From the NCBI GenBank assembly GCA_964654535.1, contig CAZZIZ010000003.1, positions 1-55,909 on the forward strand: a DNA stretch of 55,909 nucleotides. The letters run 5' to 3'. The position numbers and the translations under genes are program-made. Shown here one piece after another: positions 17,401 through 25,265 of the stretch (positions within the stretch are counted from its first letter, which is position 1; every line of letters starts with the position of its first letter). The notes under the pieces were generated by a model that saw only the letters and a list, made by a program, of their open reading frames with translations, did not search any database and had not been told where the DNA came from. This DNA comes from CAZZIZ01 sp964654535. GTDB taxonomy: Bacteria; Bacteroidota; Bacteroidia; Chitinophagales; UBA2359.

Positions 17401-17535
17401 ATTAATCGTTTCGAAGCAGTTGCCGGAAAGAACGTTGTACAAATCAATGTTGGCGATGTACCTAATGGAAATTACATTGTCGTATTGCGTGCTGGTGATT
17501 ACCAGGCTTCAACTAAATTGAATGTAGCGCACTAA
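14482..17535 (+). CDS. T9SS-sorted secreted beta-propeller (sortilin/BNR-like) protein
   Basis: A 1017-aa protein with an N-terminal signal peptide (LFLLGLVCLLAFAAVNV). The body has BNR/sortilin-type propeller motifs: VLGGVAGGIWISDNSGQNW, IFKSTDGGETW, VAGVSLFRG, LVLGGTQDNGSQ, TVWAGTSNGTIL. Residues 935-1017 are a type A T9SS sorting domain (VFPNPATDFANVNF, VTGQLVNRI, PNGNYIVVLRAG). It is exported through the outer membrane and either released or anchored at the surface. The substrate is unknown; related proteins are annotated as glycosyl hydrolase-like or VPS10-like. It has its own terminator and follows the 675-bp element region, which separates it from lipA. Confidence 0.9.
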   Translation: MKKLFLLGLVCLLAFAAVNVYDIAPSQKSKIAQDESTVVETKNNRLGKIRSAEAAGEWIHMNRGNVDASTYAKVRADIAQRRLLKQDDPLVWEEMGPNNVGGRTRGMVFDQDNPEKIVLGGVAGGIWISDNSGQNWRSVEDSFDKGCVAVVCMTQASNGDYYAGTGEGFYGLSGDGVRGIYGSGIFKSTDGGETWNVNAGTAPPVEPTNTGSGFATVDKIAAHSTNPAVVYAAAQGGMYMTSSAGANWSRIQDTDGNDITTPRGWDIAAASDGTVHFFTGTRYYRSVAGSTSQFELVTGNNVPGAGGRKVIAAQEADPNILYVATEGGICISTVKRSDDGGTTWETIAIGSEVFNPGSNGLQCQAGYDLAVAAHPTNPNIVYVAGVSLFRGTRVGDGWDWQQIDSLFEDPSNISYVHADKHDIVFKPGEADEMYVISDGGVARTKNASDEVPIFELRNRGYNVTQFYTVGADNDGLVLGGTQDNGSQFLNCSTNSSNTSVEVWGGDGGFSEISNINPNALFVGNPGGDLFRSGNGGEGFGGTLLDCNIDCEPAGNMGECGGDGTLDGVGAFVTPFFLWEDSELYHKVREVRLNPSDNVSDPITSSSAPGQTFFVTRTEALIAENEDELYTDLAATLDESQIFILYNEDTNQAVDYGPEDFRYNRSRLFIGDQAGGLWMTQDALNFQTTPFWVRIGDALGPIRSITASLDGNTVWAGTSNGTILRVNNLDNIDVNDIKLNDTDLCNVAGIAAFEDFAETMAGSATQVSGRPITGISTHPFDPNRVYYTVGGYNSTSHVFEISNASDSDIGDVEVDNISGNLPAIPAFDIVSSNPSGDLVVATDFGIWLGDISAPVNSMWTEANGGDIQGIPVFRVREEPMARVNPGTNSFCRVIYAGTHGRGAFRTTSLTNGGCTQDVIGRCQIVFSGIEEIAETEVSVFPNPATDFANVNFSINEDTELEVSVFSVTGQLVNRINRFEAVAGKNVVQINVGDVPNGNYIVVLRAGDYQASTKLNVAH

Positions 17536-17551
17536 AAGCGCGAAAAATATT

Positions 17552-17586
17552 TAAAAAAAAGGGAGGCTTCGCCTCCCTTTTTTTTG
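17552..17586 (+). terminator. Bidirectional terminator between the T9SS-sorted gene and tdk
   Basis: The stem GGGAGGC/GCCTCCC (17561-17577) with loop TTC is flanked by A8 on the left and T8 on the right, so it can end transcripts from both sides. Confidence 0.9.
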
Positions 17587-17649
17587 CTCGGTACTTTCCT
17601 ACAAGTTCAATTCACGTTTTAAACTCTTGTGCGCTCGTCCACGCTTTTT

Positions 17650-18237
17650 CTATTTATGATCTTCAGGATTGAAGCGCTCGTAAAAACAGCTGCGACAAGC
17701 AGCTTGGTAGTCCTCTTGCTCACCCAATAAAACTTGATCATCATTTTTTGTAGTCCGCAAAGAGAACGAGGCCAACTTGCCACAGTAAATACAAATGGCG
17801 TGCAGTTTTGTAATGTAATCTCCAATGGCGAGCAAGTTAGGCATTGGTCCAAATGGAACACCGAGATAATCTTTATCCAAGCCCGCTATGATAACCCTGG
17901 AGCCACCTGCAGCAAGCTGCTCACAAACGTTCGGTAACTCTAAATCGAAAAACTGTGCTTCGTCAATACCTACAACTTGAACACCTTGTGCCATTAACAA
18001 AATGTTTTGAGAGTGCGCAACAGGTGTTGAAGGAATTGCCGTTTCATTATGCGAAACGACATCCGTTTCGTGGTAACGGGTGTCTATTTGTGGTTTGAAG
18101 ATTTCTACATTTTGTTTGGCTATTCTTGCGCGGTTTAGCCTACGTATAAGTTCTTCAGTTTTTCCAGAAAACATACTTCCACAGATGACTTCAATCCAGC
18201 CATTTTTCCCTTCACTATTACTCGGTTCTAGAAACAC
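17650..18237 (-). CDS. tdk: Thymidine kinase (type II)
   Basis: A 195-aa kinase that phosphorylates thymidine to dTMP in pyrimidine salvage, in the cytoplasm. WIEVICGSMFSGKTEELIRR holds the P-loop, VVGIDEAQFFD the catalytic segment, and CIYCG plus CRSC the four zinc-binding cysteines. The length matches the family. The first 13 residues before WIEV are typical of Bacteroidota Tdk. It ends near the bidirectional terminator at 17552-17586. Confidence 0.96.
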   Translation of the reverse strand: MFLEPSNSEGKNGWIEVICGSMFSGKTEELIRRLNRARIAKQNVEIFKPQIDTRYHETDVVSHNETAIPSTPVAHSQNILLMAQGVQVVGIDEAQFFDLELPNVCEQLAAGGSRVIIAGLDKDYLGVPFGPMPNLLAIGDYITKLHAICIYCGKLASFSLRTTKNDDQVLLGEQEDYQAACRSCFYERFNPEDHK

Positions 18238-18342
18238 CGCGGCAAGATAAGAAATTAGGTCATTGCATAGAATTAGAGCAAATTTTCAGTGGCAATCCTA
18301 GGGTAGATTTTTCTTCTTAGCAGAAAAGAATGTTATTTTTAA

Positions 18343-20274
18343 ATGGATAACATCAGACATATGAAAGAGCAGCACAAACCAATTGAGATAATGATAGAGA
18401 AGATTAATTATCTCTATTCACAGATGAGTAAAGATTGTGATGATAACAAGCACATCGAGCTTTCTCTACTCAAGAAATATAGCTCTGAACTTTATGATCG
18501 GGTTATTGACTTGGAACTTGCAGTGACTAACAGCTTGGACTCTAAAGACGACTCCAAGGATTTTGAATCGACGCTTGCAAATGCAATTGACCGCGAGGAA
18601 ACTGGCAAAGAAGAAGAAATACTCGAGGGTAATACTGTTGAGGATGTGGTACGCTTAGAATTTGCTGCTGAGGGTAAGCGCATTATGCGTCGTCTGAAAC
18701 GAATCAACAAACTCAATGGTGAGGTTATAGAAGTGCATCAAGATGATGCGCTTGAGGAAGGTACAATGGCGGAATACAAAAAACCGCAAAGCAAATTTCT
18801 AACTGGTTCTGGCCTGGTGGCAGCAAGTGCGCTTACCGCAACAGTTGAAACAAATAATCTTGAAGAAGAAAGTTCAACCGAAATAGAAGAAACGGAAACG
18901 CTAGGGTTTTCAGAAGTTGAGAAAGTGGAACCTGTTACAATCGAAAACGAAGTAGAAGAAACTGTAGAAACTGAAAGTTCGACCGAAATAATTACGGAAG
19001 AAAAAGCAATAGAGCAAGAAACTTTAAGGGAAGAGTTAGAACCAGAAATAGTTGAAGCAACTAGTCTTGAAGAATCTAACATCGTTGAAGAATCAATTTT
19101 AGAAAAAACTGAAACGCCAGAAGAGAAACTTATTGAAGCGGCAACGGAAGAAATAGAAATTGTAGAAGAACCGTCGATTGTTCCTGAGCAAACAAAGGTT
19201 GAAGAAATAGAAATTGTTGAAGCAATAAATACCACTGAAATTCCAGAAGAGACGGTAGAGGTCGTTGAGTCTGTAGAAGAAGTTGGATTGGACGAAGTGC
19301 AAGAGATAGAAGAACCACTGATTGCAGAAGCGAGCGCTCCAGTTGAAGCATCATCTGAAATGGAATCTGTGAAGGACTCCGATTGGGTAAAAGCTGCTGA
19401 GGAAGAAGGAAAGGTAAAGCAAGAGCCTGTAGAAACTACTGAAGCTAGCATGGAAAGTAAAGAAGAGCTAGTGACGGAGGCAAATGATGTCGAAGCAAAT
19501 ACTGAAGTTGAAGCAGATCAAGAGCCAGAGAAACTCACAGTATTAGAGGAGATATTTGGCAAGAACTTTTTCGCAGCTGGGGCAGCAGCAGCTGGAACTG
19601 CTGGAGCAACCAGTATTTTAGGATCTGGCGATACTGACATTATTGATACAATAGAGACAGCAGACAATGATGTGGTCGACGAGGTGGAGCAAGCACTTGA
19701 AAATGCTATTGAGGCGGAAGTAGATACGCCAACTGAAGTACTCGAAATAGATGAAGCCCTAGTGGATGAACCACTAGAAAATATTGAAGAAGCTAAATCT
19801 GCTGAAACAGAAATCTTAAACCCTGAACGAATTGCTGAAGAGCCAGCAGTAGTTGAAGACTCTGCTTTGGAAGAGCCGTTTGTAGAGGAGCCAGTGCTAG
19901 AAAAACCTCTGGTTGAAGCAGAAACACCTGTTTTAGAAAAGGCGGAAGAGCCTGTAGCGGAAATTGCAGAAGTAAACGAAGTAGAAACGGTTGAAGAAGA
20001 AATAGTAGAACCTGTTGAAGAAATTGTTCAGTCAACTGGCGACCTCAACTTTTTCGACATCAACAACAATCAGAAAATTCGTTTCGTGAATGAACTGTTT
20101 GCTGGCGAACAAAACACTTACGACGAAACCTTAAAGGAAATGAGCCTATCCAAAAATGTGATTGAGGCTTATACCTACATCAACTTACATGTTAAAGCAA
20201 AGTACAAATGGGATAGTGAAAACGATACCGTTCGCGAATTTCAAAAGATTGTAAAGGATAAATTCCTTTCCTAG
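18343..20274 (+). CDS. Glu-rich protein with conserved helical ends, function unknown
   Basis: A 643-aa protein without a signal peptide. Residues 1-65 are predicted helical (IEIMIEKINYLYSQMSK). Residues 150-560 are a low-complexity acidic linker full of E-E-x-x-V and EEPVLEKP units, broken by two short Ala/Gly-rich hydrophobic patches (GSGLVAASALTA and FFAAGAAAAGTAGATSILG) that may be weak membrane or aggregation segments. The last 80 residues (NNNQKIRFVNELFAGEQNTY, YINLHVKAKYKWD) are a folded domain I remember from other Bacteroidota proteins with acidic linkers, without a known function. The stop overlaps convergent kdtA by four bases. Confidence 0.7.
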   Translation: MDNIRHMKEQHKPIEIMIEKINYLYSQMSKDCDDNKHIELSLLKKYSSELYDRVIDLELAVTNSLDSKDDSKDFESTLANAIDREETGKEEEILEGNTVEDVVRLEFAAEGKRIMRRLKRINKLNGEVIEVHQDDALEEGTMAEYKKPQSKFLTGSGLVAASALTATVETNNLEEESSTEIEETETLGFSEVEKVEPVTIENEVEETVETESSTEIITEEKAIEQETLREELEPEIVEATSLEESNIVEESILEKTETPEEKLIEAATEEIEIVEEPSIVPEQTKVEEIEIVEAINTTEIPEETVEVVESVEEVGLDEVQEIEEPLIAEASAPVEASSEMESVKDSDWVKAAEEEGKVKQEPVETTEASMESKEELVTEANDVEANTEVEADQEPEKLTVLEEIFGKNFFAAGAAAAGTAGATSILGSGDTDIIDTIETADNDVVDEVEQALENAIEAEVDTPTEVLEIDEALVDEPLENIEEAKSAETEILNPERIAEEPAVVEDSALEEPFVEEPVLEKPLVEAETPVLEKAEEPVAEIAEVNEVETVEEEIVEPVEEIVQSTGDLNFFDINNNQKIRFVNELFAGEQNTYDETLKEMSLSKNVIEAYTYINLHVKAKYKWDSENDTVREFQKIVKDKFLS

Positions 20275-21518
20275 AGTAAACTTGGAATTAAAGACTTTAA
20301 AAAGGCGTAGATCATTTCGGTTGCGCCTTTTTCTTTTTGGAAGTAAGTCTTAAGTTTTTCTCTGGCCTCTTCACGATTTTTACTGGACAAAGCGGTCGTC
20401 GCTGCACGATGCAAACCTTCGACATTATTGATTTCTAGTCCAACTCCCAACTCCTTCAAATCCTGAGCTTCTCTGAATCGCTTGTTCTTGGGGCCAAAAA
20501 TTACTGGAATTCCATAAACTGCAGCCTCCAACACATTATGGATCCCCTCACCAAAACCTCCACCAATATATGCGCAATAGCCGTATTGATACAATGAAGC
20601 CAGCATACCAATGTTGTCAATAAGCAAGACACGCTCATCCTTCAGTGCTTGCCCCTTCAATAAATCAGAGTAGCCAACAAGTAAAGGACCAAACAAGGAA
20701 GCGACTTTAGATAAATGAGATTCTCCGATCTCGTGCGGTGCTAGTACCAATTTGAGCTCAGGCTGCGCTTGAATCAACTCAAACAACAACTGCTCATCCT
20801 TTTCCCAAGTACTCCCCGCCACTATGGTGGGAGCACCCTTCGCAAATGAGTCCACAACAGCATTAGCCTCTGGCTCTCGAGCGCTTTCAATTACCCGATC
20901 AATCCTAGTATCCCCGGCAACACTCGTTTTTTGATAGCCCGCCTTTTCCAGAACGACCTTAGTCGACTCATCTTGCACGAAAATATGGTCAAACTTAAAA
21001 AGCGCTTCCCGTATAAAGCCTCCACCCGCACTGAAATAACGAGCACCTTCATTAAACTTAGCAGAGATAAGAACGGAAGGTATGTTTCTGGCTTTTAAGC
21101 CCGAGAGGTAATTGGGCCAGACTTCGTACTTCACGAAAACGGCAAGAACAGGTTTTACCGCATCCAAAAAGGCTGCAGCGTTCGCACGAGAATCCAAGGG
21201 CAAATAAAACACCCTATCTGCTCGAGCATAATCCTTTCTTATCTCATAACCAGAAGGCGAGAAAAAAGTCAGAACTATTTGTTGCTCAGCATTGGCCTCC
21301 TTAATTTTTTCAATGAGCGGCCTACCCTGCTCAAATTCACCTAGGCTAGCGCAATGAATCCAGATCGGATTATTCAGTCCTTTACTTTCACTAAGCAGTT
21401 TAGAAACAAGTCCACTCTGCCCCGCTAACCATCGTTTAGTCTTAGGGTGAAAAGGAGCAATAACGCGCATCCCCAGCTGCCCTAATCCAATACTGCAGTC
21501 GTAGAGAAATTGCCGCAT
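20271..21518 (-). CDS. kdtA: 3-deoxy-D-manno-octulosonic acid (Kdo) transferase
   Basis: A 415-aa WaaA/KdtA enzyme that attaches Kdo to lipid A precursor at the inner membrane. IWIHCASLGEFEQGRPLIE is the family N-terminal motif with the catalytic Glu, VLTFFSPSGYE follows, FVKYEVWPNYL is the second signature, and AYIGGGFGEGIHNVLEAAVYG is the CMP-Kdo-binding part. The length is normal. It overlaps the upstream outer-membrane gene by one base and converges on the Glu-rich gene. Confidence 0.95.
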   Translation of the reverse strand: MRQFLYDCSIGLGQLGMRVIAPFHPKTKRWLAGQSGLVSKLLSESKGLNNPIWIHCASLGEFEQGRPLIEKIKEANAEQQIVLTFFSPSGYEIRKDYARADRVFYLPLDSRANAAAFLDAVKPVLAVFVKYEVWPNYLSGLKARNIPSVLISAKFNEGARYFSAGGGFIREALFKFDHIFVQDESTKVVLEKAGYQKTSVAGDTRIDRVIESAREPEANAVVDSFAKGAPTIVAGSTWEKDEQLLFELIQAQPELKLVLAPHEIGESHLSKVASLFGPLLVGYSDLLKGQALKDERVLLIDNIGMLASLYQYGYCAYIGGGFGEGIHNVLEAAVYGIPVIFGPKNKRFREAQDLKELGVGLEINNVEGLHRAATTALSSKNREEAREKLKTYFQKEKGATEMIYAFLKSLIPSLL

Positions 21519-22264
21519 TAGTTGTAGTAGTAGGTATCGCTTCTGCCATTTCTATAAATTGGCAAGATCCAGCCAGCTCTAATGCCGTAAATCAGATCAA
21601 ATCTATTTTCAATAGGGAAGGTCTGGGTATCAAAATTAAAAACACGACGTTCACCAGTAAATGCAGGAAGCACTTGCAGTCCAACATAAAAGTTCTTCAG
21701 TTTGTTTTCATCCAAGTGCGTTAGTCCAAAGTAGAGTTCAGTATGTATACCATTAGTCAAGCGGTCGTAGCCCTTTAGAAGATCACCAGTTAATTGGGGC
21801 ACCTCCTCCATACTTATACCAAAAGCTATTTTGTGCTCAATAAAACCAAAACCAGCTTTGGCCACCCACATCCAACTCCCGGAGTCAGCCAACTGCCAAG
21901 TCTTGCCCAAATTGAACTGGATTTTGTAACCAAAAAGCGAAGGGTCAACTACTGCCGGAAATCCATTAGCACCAATTACCTGACCGTTACTATTAATAAG
22001 GTTCGCCCCGAGGTTTGGCTCAACAACATCTTGCCCAAAGAAAACACCACCTTCGATACCATAGAGTATCCGCGAAGGCGCCATTATTTCCCAAGACAAG
22101 TTAACTGAGCGACTACCCTCAAACCTATCGGCTAAATCAGCGCCAGTAGCGTGTACACCCATGCCCAAACCAATCAAATGTGTGCTTTTTGGGCGCTGCT
22201 CCTCTTGCGCACAAAGCGCCGCAGAAAAGCAAATGAGGAACAAAAAAAAGTTTACTCTAAACAC
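21518..22264 (-). CDS. Probable outer-membrane beta-barrel protein
   Basis: A 248-aa protein with a signal peptide (FFLFLICFSAALCAQ). The mature part shows barrel-like strands ending in aromatics (THLIGLGMGVHATG, ILYGIEGGVFFG, WMWVAKAGFGFIEH, FDLIYGIRAGWILPIY). I do not recognise a named family. Its stop codon overlaps the kdtA start, so the two are one operon; this suggests but does not prove a role in the outer leaflet. Confidence 0.72.
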   Translation of the reverse strand: MFRVNFFLFLICFSAALCAQEEQRPKSTHLIGLGMGVHATGADLADRFEGSRSVNLSWEIMAPSRILYGIEGGVFFGQDVVEPNLGANLINSNGQVIGANGFPAVVDPSLFGYKIQFNLGKTWQLADSGSWMWVAKAGFGFIEHKIAFGISMEEVPQLTGDLLKGYDRLTNGIHTELYFGLTHLDENKLKNFYVGLQVLPAFTGERRVFNFDTQTFPIENRFDLIYGIRAGWILPIYRNGRSDTYYYN

Positions 22265-22447
22265 TCTTTAAAGATACCTCAATCAAACCGCCTTTTAGGA
22301 AAATTTAAGTCTCCGAAGCGTAAGGATAAGCGTAAAATCAGTTTTTCATATCGAAATAAGAACCTAATTTCGCGCAGCCGAACTGTTAAACCTTAGGCTC
22401 ATAGGATGTCTAAGTGCAGGAACGAATAAAACATAAACGGAAAAACC

Positions 22448-23065
22448 ATGAAATATCTATTACTCGCGCTTATGCTGGTCACTACAAGTCTTCAAGCGCA
22501 AATCAATACAGAAGAAAAAGCGCTTGCTGCAACATTACAAGATGGTATGTACGCAGTTTTTGAAACCACCAAAGGAAACATCATTTGCAAATTGGACTAC
22601 GAAAAAGTACCGCTTACCGTTGCAAACTTTGTAGGCTTGGTAGAAGGAACACGCAACAATCGCCTACGTCCAACAGGTCAGCCATTTTATGATGGCAATA
22701 CATTTCACAGAGTACTTCCAAACTTTATGATTCAGGGAGGTGCGGTTCTCAATGGCGACGGCGAGGATATCGGATACAAATTTCGCGACGAAATAGATCA
22801 GACCCTACGTCACAACCGTTCGGGCATTTTGTCAATGGCCAATGCCGGACCGGCGACCAACAACACCCAGTTTTTTATCACACACGTTCCAACTCCGTGG
22901 TTGGACAACAAGCACTCAGTTTTTGGATCGGTCATCGCTGGTCAGTACGTCGTGGACAGCATTGCACAAGGAGACACTATGTTGAAAGTGCGCATTATCC
23001 GCGTTGGCAAAACGGCCAAGAAGTTCGACGCAGAAAAGCAATTCAAAAAATTACAGGCGCAGTAG
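22448..23065 (+). CDS. Secreted cyclophilin-type peptidylprolyl isomerase
   Basis: A 205-aa protein with a signal peptide (YLLLALMLVTTSLQAQ). YDGNTFHRVLPNFMIQGG and NNTQFFITHVPTPWLDNKHS are the cyclophilin active-site segments, including Arg, Gln and His/Phe positions. It catalyses cis/trans proline isomerisation, here in the periplasm. The domain is of the short bacterial kind. The region downstream (23066-23870) is gene-free and begins with element A2 39 bp after the stop. Confidence 0.93.
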   Translation: MKYLLLALMLVTTSLQAQINTEEKALAATLQDGMYAVFETTKGNIICKLDYEKVPLTVANFVGLVEGTRNNRLRPTGQPFYDGNTFHRVLPNFMIQGGAVLNGDGEDIGYKFRDEIDQTLRHNRSGILSMANAGPATNNTQFFITHVPTPWLDNKHSVFGSVIAGQYVVDSIAQGDTMLKVRIIRVGKTAKKFDAEKQFKKLQAQ

Positions 23066-23103
23066 AGAAGCGTTTATTGGTATGTTGTTGTTAGATTTAA
23101 TCA

Positions 23104-23254
23104 GGGCAGCAACAGGCTATCCGCTTGTACTCGGCATGTCTGCGCTTTGTTCGGCATAGTCGCGGGTGCGTATTCCCTAAACGGTCATCCACCCCCGCTC
23201 CTTGCCTCACGTAAGCGCAGCCACACCTCATACCGCTACTATCCTGGCTGCGGG
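23104..23254 (+). repeat. Dispersed element A, copy 2 (151 bp)
   Basis: Same length and same ends as 13840-13990. Shared blocks include GGGCAGCAACAGGCTATCCG, GCATAGTCGCGGGTGCGTAT, CGGTCATCCACCCCCGCTCC and CTCATACCGCTACTATCCTG. The right part can fold through GCAGCCA / TGGCTGC. It lies 39 bp past the cyclophilin stop. Confidence 0.85.
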
Positions 23255-23280
23255 TTCTCCCTAAACCTATAGAAAAGAAA

Positions 23281-23534
23281 GTCATTTCGAAATTGTCGAG
23301 AAATCTCCCGGTCTCAAAGCGAGCGCAGCGATGAAACAGAAATGAAAATCAAAACGCTATGCTTTCCAGTGCTGGCGCGATCGTCTCGCTCGTGTCCGTA
23401 CTAAGCCGTCGCATTGTCAGCCTTTTCGGATAAGTCCTAACTGTAGAGCAATCATACTGTTTCGTATTACCGCTCATTACGCACTACGCGCAATTCGCTC
23501 ATAATCCTCTGATTTCTCGACAAGTTCGAAATGG
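23281..23534. repeat. Inverted repeat pair
   Basis: The left arm at 23281-23305 (GTCATTTCGAAATTGTCGAG, then AAATC) and the right arm at 23511-23534 (GATTTCTCGACAAGTTCGAA, then ATGG) are reverse complements with few mismatches, 205 bp apart. A third, more divergent right-type arm starts at 23587 (GATTTCTCGGCTGCGCTCCA, then AATGAC). Such GTCATTTCGA-type repeats are, from memory, common in Bacteroidota intergenic DNA. Confidence 0.65.
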
Positions 23535-23625
23535 CTTTGGGGGTCCATGAAACCGTTTTTACATAACGTTTGAGGGCGAATACACAGATTTCTCGGCTGC
23601 GCTCCAAATGACAAGAGGATGAGAT

Positions 23626-23748
23626 GCGTGAGGGATAGAGGCCTTTGTGGAGCTCCTGTTGGAAAAAGCAAGGAAAGACCTTAGCTCCCTAGAGCTAGAA
23701 GGGCTTTTTGCTTTTTGCAGAACAGAGCGACGGCCGAAAGCCCGACCC
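23626..23748 (+). repeat. Dispersed element B, copy 2
   Basis: It matches 14146-14270 at both ends and in the centre. The centre folds as a longer hairpin (23663-23716): outer arms AAAAAGCAA / TTGCTTTTT and inner CCTTAGCTC / GAGCTAGAAGG. The outer arm bases differ from copy 1 but still pair. Confidence 0.85.
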
Positions 23749-23791
23749 AACAAAAAAGCCCCGCACGTTAGTGCGAGGCTTTTTTGTTGGG
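23746..23791 (-). terminator. Bidirectional terminator at the 3' side of the E2 gene
   Basis: CCCAACAAAAAAGCC and CGCAC pair with GTGCG and GGCTTTTTTGTTGGG around a GTTA loop, giving a long stem with a U-run on either strand. It lies 80 bp past the E2 stop (minus strand) and can also end read-through from the cyclophilin side. Confidence 0.85.
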
Positions 23792-23861
23792 GCACGCCCA
23801 AATCCTTAGGGCACGCCCAAATCCTTAGGGCACGCCCAAATCCTTAGGGCTCGCCCAAAAT
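23791..23861. repeat. 19-bp tandem repeat, three full units plus a partial fourth
   Basis: The unit GGCACGCCCAAATCCTTAG occurs at 23791-23809, 23810-23828 and 23829-23847 without change, followed by GGCTCGCCCAAAAT. It lies between the terminator and the E2 stop codon. There are no spacers, so it is not a CRISPR array. Confidence 0.9.
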
Positions 23862-23870
23862 TTGAATTCC

Positions 23871-25211
23871 TTACACGACTTGACTATCGTCAAACTGCTC
23901 CAGATTATCGGCAACTCTTCTCAAAAATGAGCCACCCAAAAATCCGTCGACCACGCGGTGGTCGTAAGACAAGGACATCATCATCATATGGCGGATGCCG
24001 ATAACGTCGCCATCAATAGTCTCCAGCACGGCTGGTTTTTTAATTATAGCGCCGGTGGCTAAAATCGCCACTTGCGGTTGGTTTATAATTGGCGTTCCCG
24101 ACAGGTTTCCGAAAGTCCCTACATTGGTTAAAGTAAATGTACCTCCCTGAATATCGTCTGGTTTCAAGGCATTGCCTCTCGCCGCACGAACCAAGCGGTT
24201 TGTTTCTTTGGTAATGCCAACCAAGTTTAGCTGATCGGCGTTTTTAATAACTGGAACGATTAGGTTACCACTCGGTAAAGCGGCAGCTATTCCAATATTG
24301 ATGTTTCTTTTGAAAATAATATTGGTACCATCGACGCTAACATTTACGCCAGGAAAATCTTTGATGGCCCGAGCAACGGCCTCCACGAATATTGGCGTGA
24401 AAGTTATATTCTCTCCTTCGCGTTCTTTAAACGGGCCTTTAACTCGGTTCCTCCACTTATACATGTTGGTTACATCGGCTTCTACGAAAGAAGTAACGTG
24501 TGGCGAAGTACTCTTGGACATAACCATGTGATCGGCTATGAGTTTACGCATACGATCCATCTCTACCACTTTGTCTCCGTGTCCGACACTAACCGCCGCG
24601 CTTTGCTTCGCTACAGATTTGTTTACGACCGCTACTTGAGATTCGCTTTGCGCCGGTGCTTGAGCTTGCCCTGCACCATTTCCTCTATTCTGTAAATAGT
24701 TGAGAATATCGCTCTTGGTTACTCTACCCTCTTTGCCTGATCCGTGTATGGCATCTAATTCAGCCATTGCAACGCCTTCTTGGCGGGCTATGTTTAGCAC
24801 AAGTGGACTGTAGAATCTTCCCGATCCACCATTGCTTAAAACGGGCGCTGACTTGACTACTTCTATAGTACTTGTTTGCACCGGGCTCATAGCCTCCTTT
24901 ACAACATTGGGCTGAGCTTTAACCTTTTCAATTACTGGTTCGTCAGCCGGACTGGCTGTATTAGCCGCTCCTACGGTTTCAATTATTGCAATCGCTTTTC
25001 CTACTTCTATAACGTCTCCTTCCTGAAAGAGAATTTTGTGCAGTGTTCCTTCGACTGGAGAAGGCACTTCAGAATCAACTTTGTCGGTAGCAATTTCCAA
25101 CACTGATTCCTCCAAGGCTATACTTTCACCTTCTTTTTTGAGCCACTTGAGTATGGTCGCTTCAACAATACTTTCACCCATTTTGGGCATTATAAGTTCT
25201 ACCTGAGCCAT
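23871..25211 (-). CDS. 2-oxoacid dehydrogenase E2 (dihydrolipoamide acyltransferase)
   Basis: A 446-aa E2. Residues 1-76 are a lipoyl domain with EIATDKVDSE carrying the lipoylated Lys. A Pro/Ala/Gln linker follows, then the E1/E3-binding domain (SPLVLNIARQEGV, GSGKEGRVTKSDIL), a second linker, and the catalytic domain with SYDHRVVDG near the end (active-site His and Asp). A single lipoyl domain and the sequence style suggest a branched-chain or general 2-oxoacid E2; the exact substrate is open. It depends on LipA (12946-13806) for its cofactor. It follows cinA by 54 bp on the same strand. Confidence 0.93.
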   Translation of the reverse strand: MAQVELIMPKMGESIVEATILKWLKKEGESIALEESVLEIATDKVDSEVPSPVEGTLHKILFQEGDVIEVGKAIAIIETVGAANTASPADEPVIEKVKAQPNVVKEAMSPVQTSTIEVVKSAPVLSNGGSGRFYSPLVLNIARQEGVAMAELDAIHGSGKEGRVTKSDILNYLQNRGNGAGQAQAPAQSESQVAVVNKSVAKQSAAVSVGHGDKVVEMDRMRKLIADHMVMSKSTSPHVTSFVEADVTNMYKWRNRVKGPFKEREGENITFTPIFVEAVARAIKDFPGVNVSVDGTNIIFKRNINIGIAAALPSGNLIVPVIKNADQLNLVGITKETNRLVRAARGNALKPDDIQGGTFTLTNVGTFGNLSGTPIINQPQVAILATGAIIKKPAVLETIDGDVIGIRHMMMMSLSYDHRVVDGFLGGSFLRRVADNLEQFDDSQVV

Positions 25212-25265
25212 GTTCTTGTTTAAATTTCCTTAAACGAAAATAAGGCAAATATTGCAAGGTAAGCC

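Larger units (their letters stand above)
23066..23870. other. 805-bp gene-free region with several repeats
   Basis: No credible gene. In order it holds element A2 (23104-23254), an inverted pair (23281-23305 and 23511-23534) with a third half-copy at about 23587, element B2 (23626-23748), a bidirectional terminator (23746-23791) and a 19-bp tandem repeat (23791-23861). The stretch 23306-23510 has nothing I recognise. Confidence 0.8.

Noticed and set aside
18738..19451. Ser-rich 237-codon minus-strand ORF and several Leu/Phe-rich ones inside the Glu-rich gene
   Set aside because: They are complements of GAA/GAG-rich coding sequence. The plus-strand frame has coherent ends and a conserved C-terminal domain.
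23791..23861. CRISPR array
   Set aside because: The repeats are directly adjacent with no spacers and there are no cas genes.
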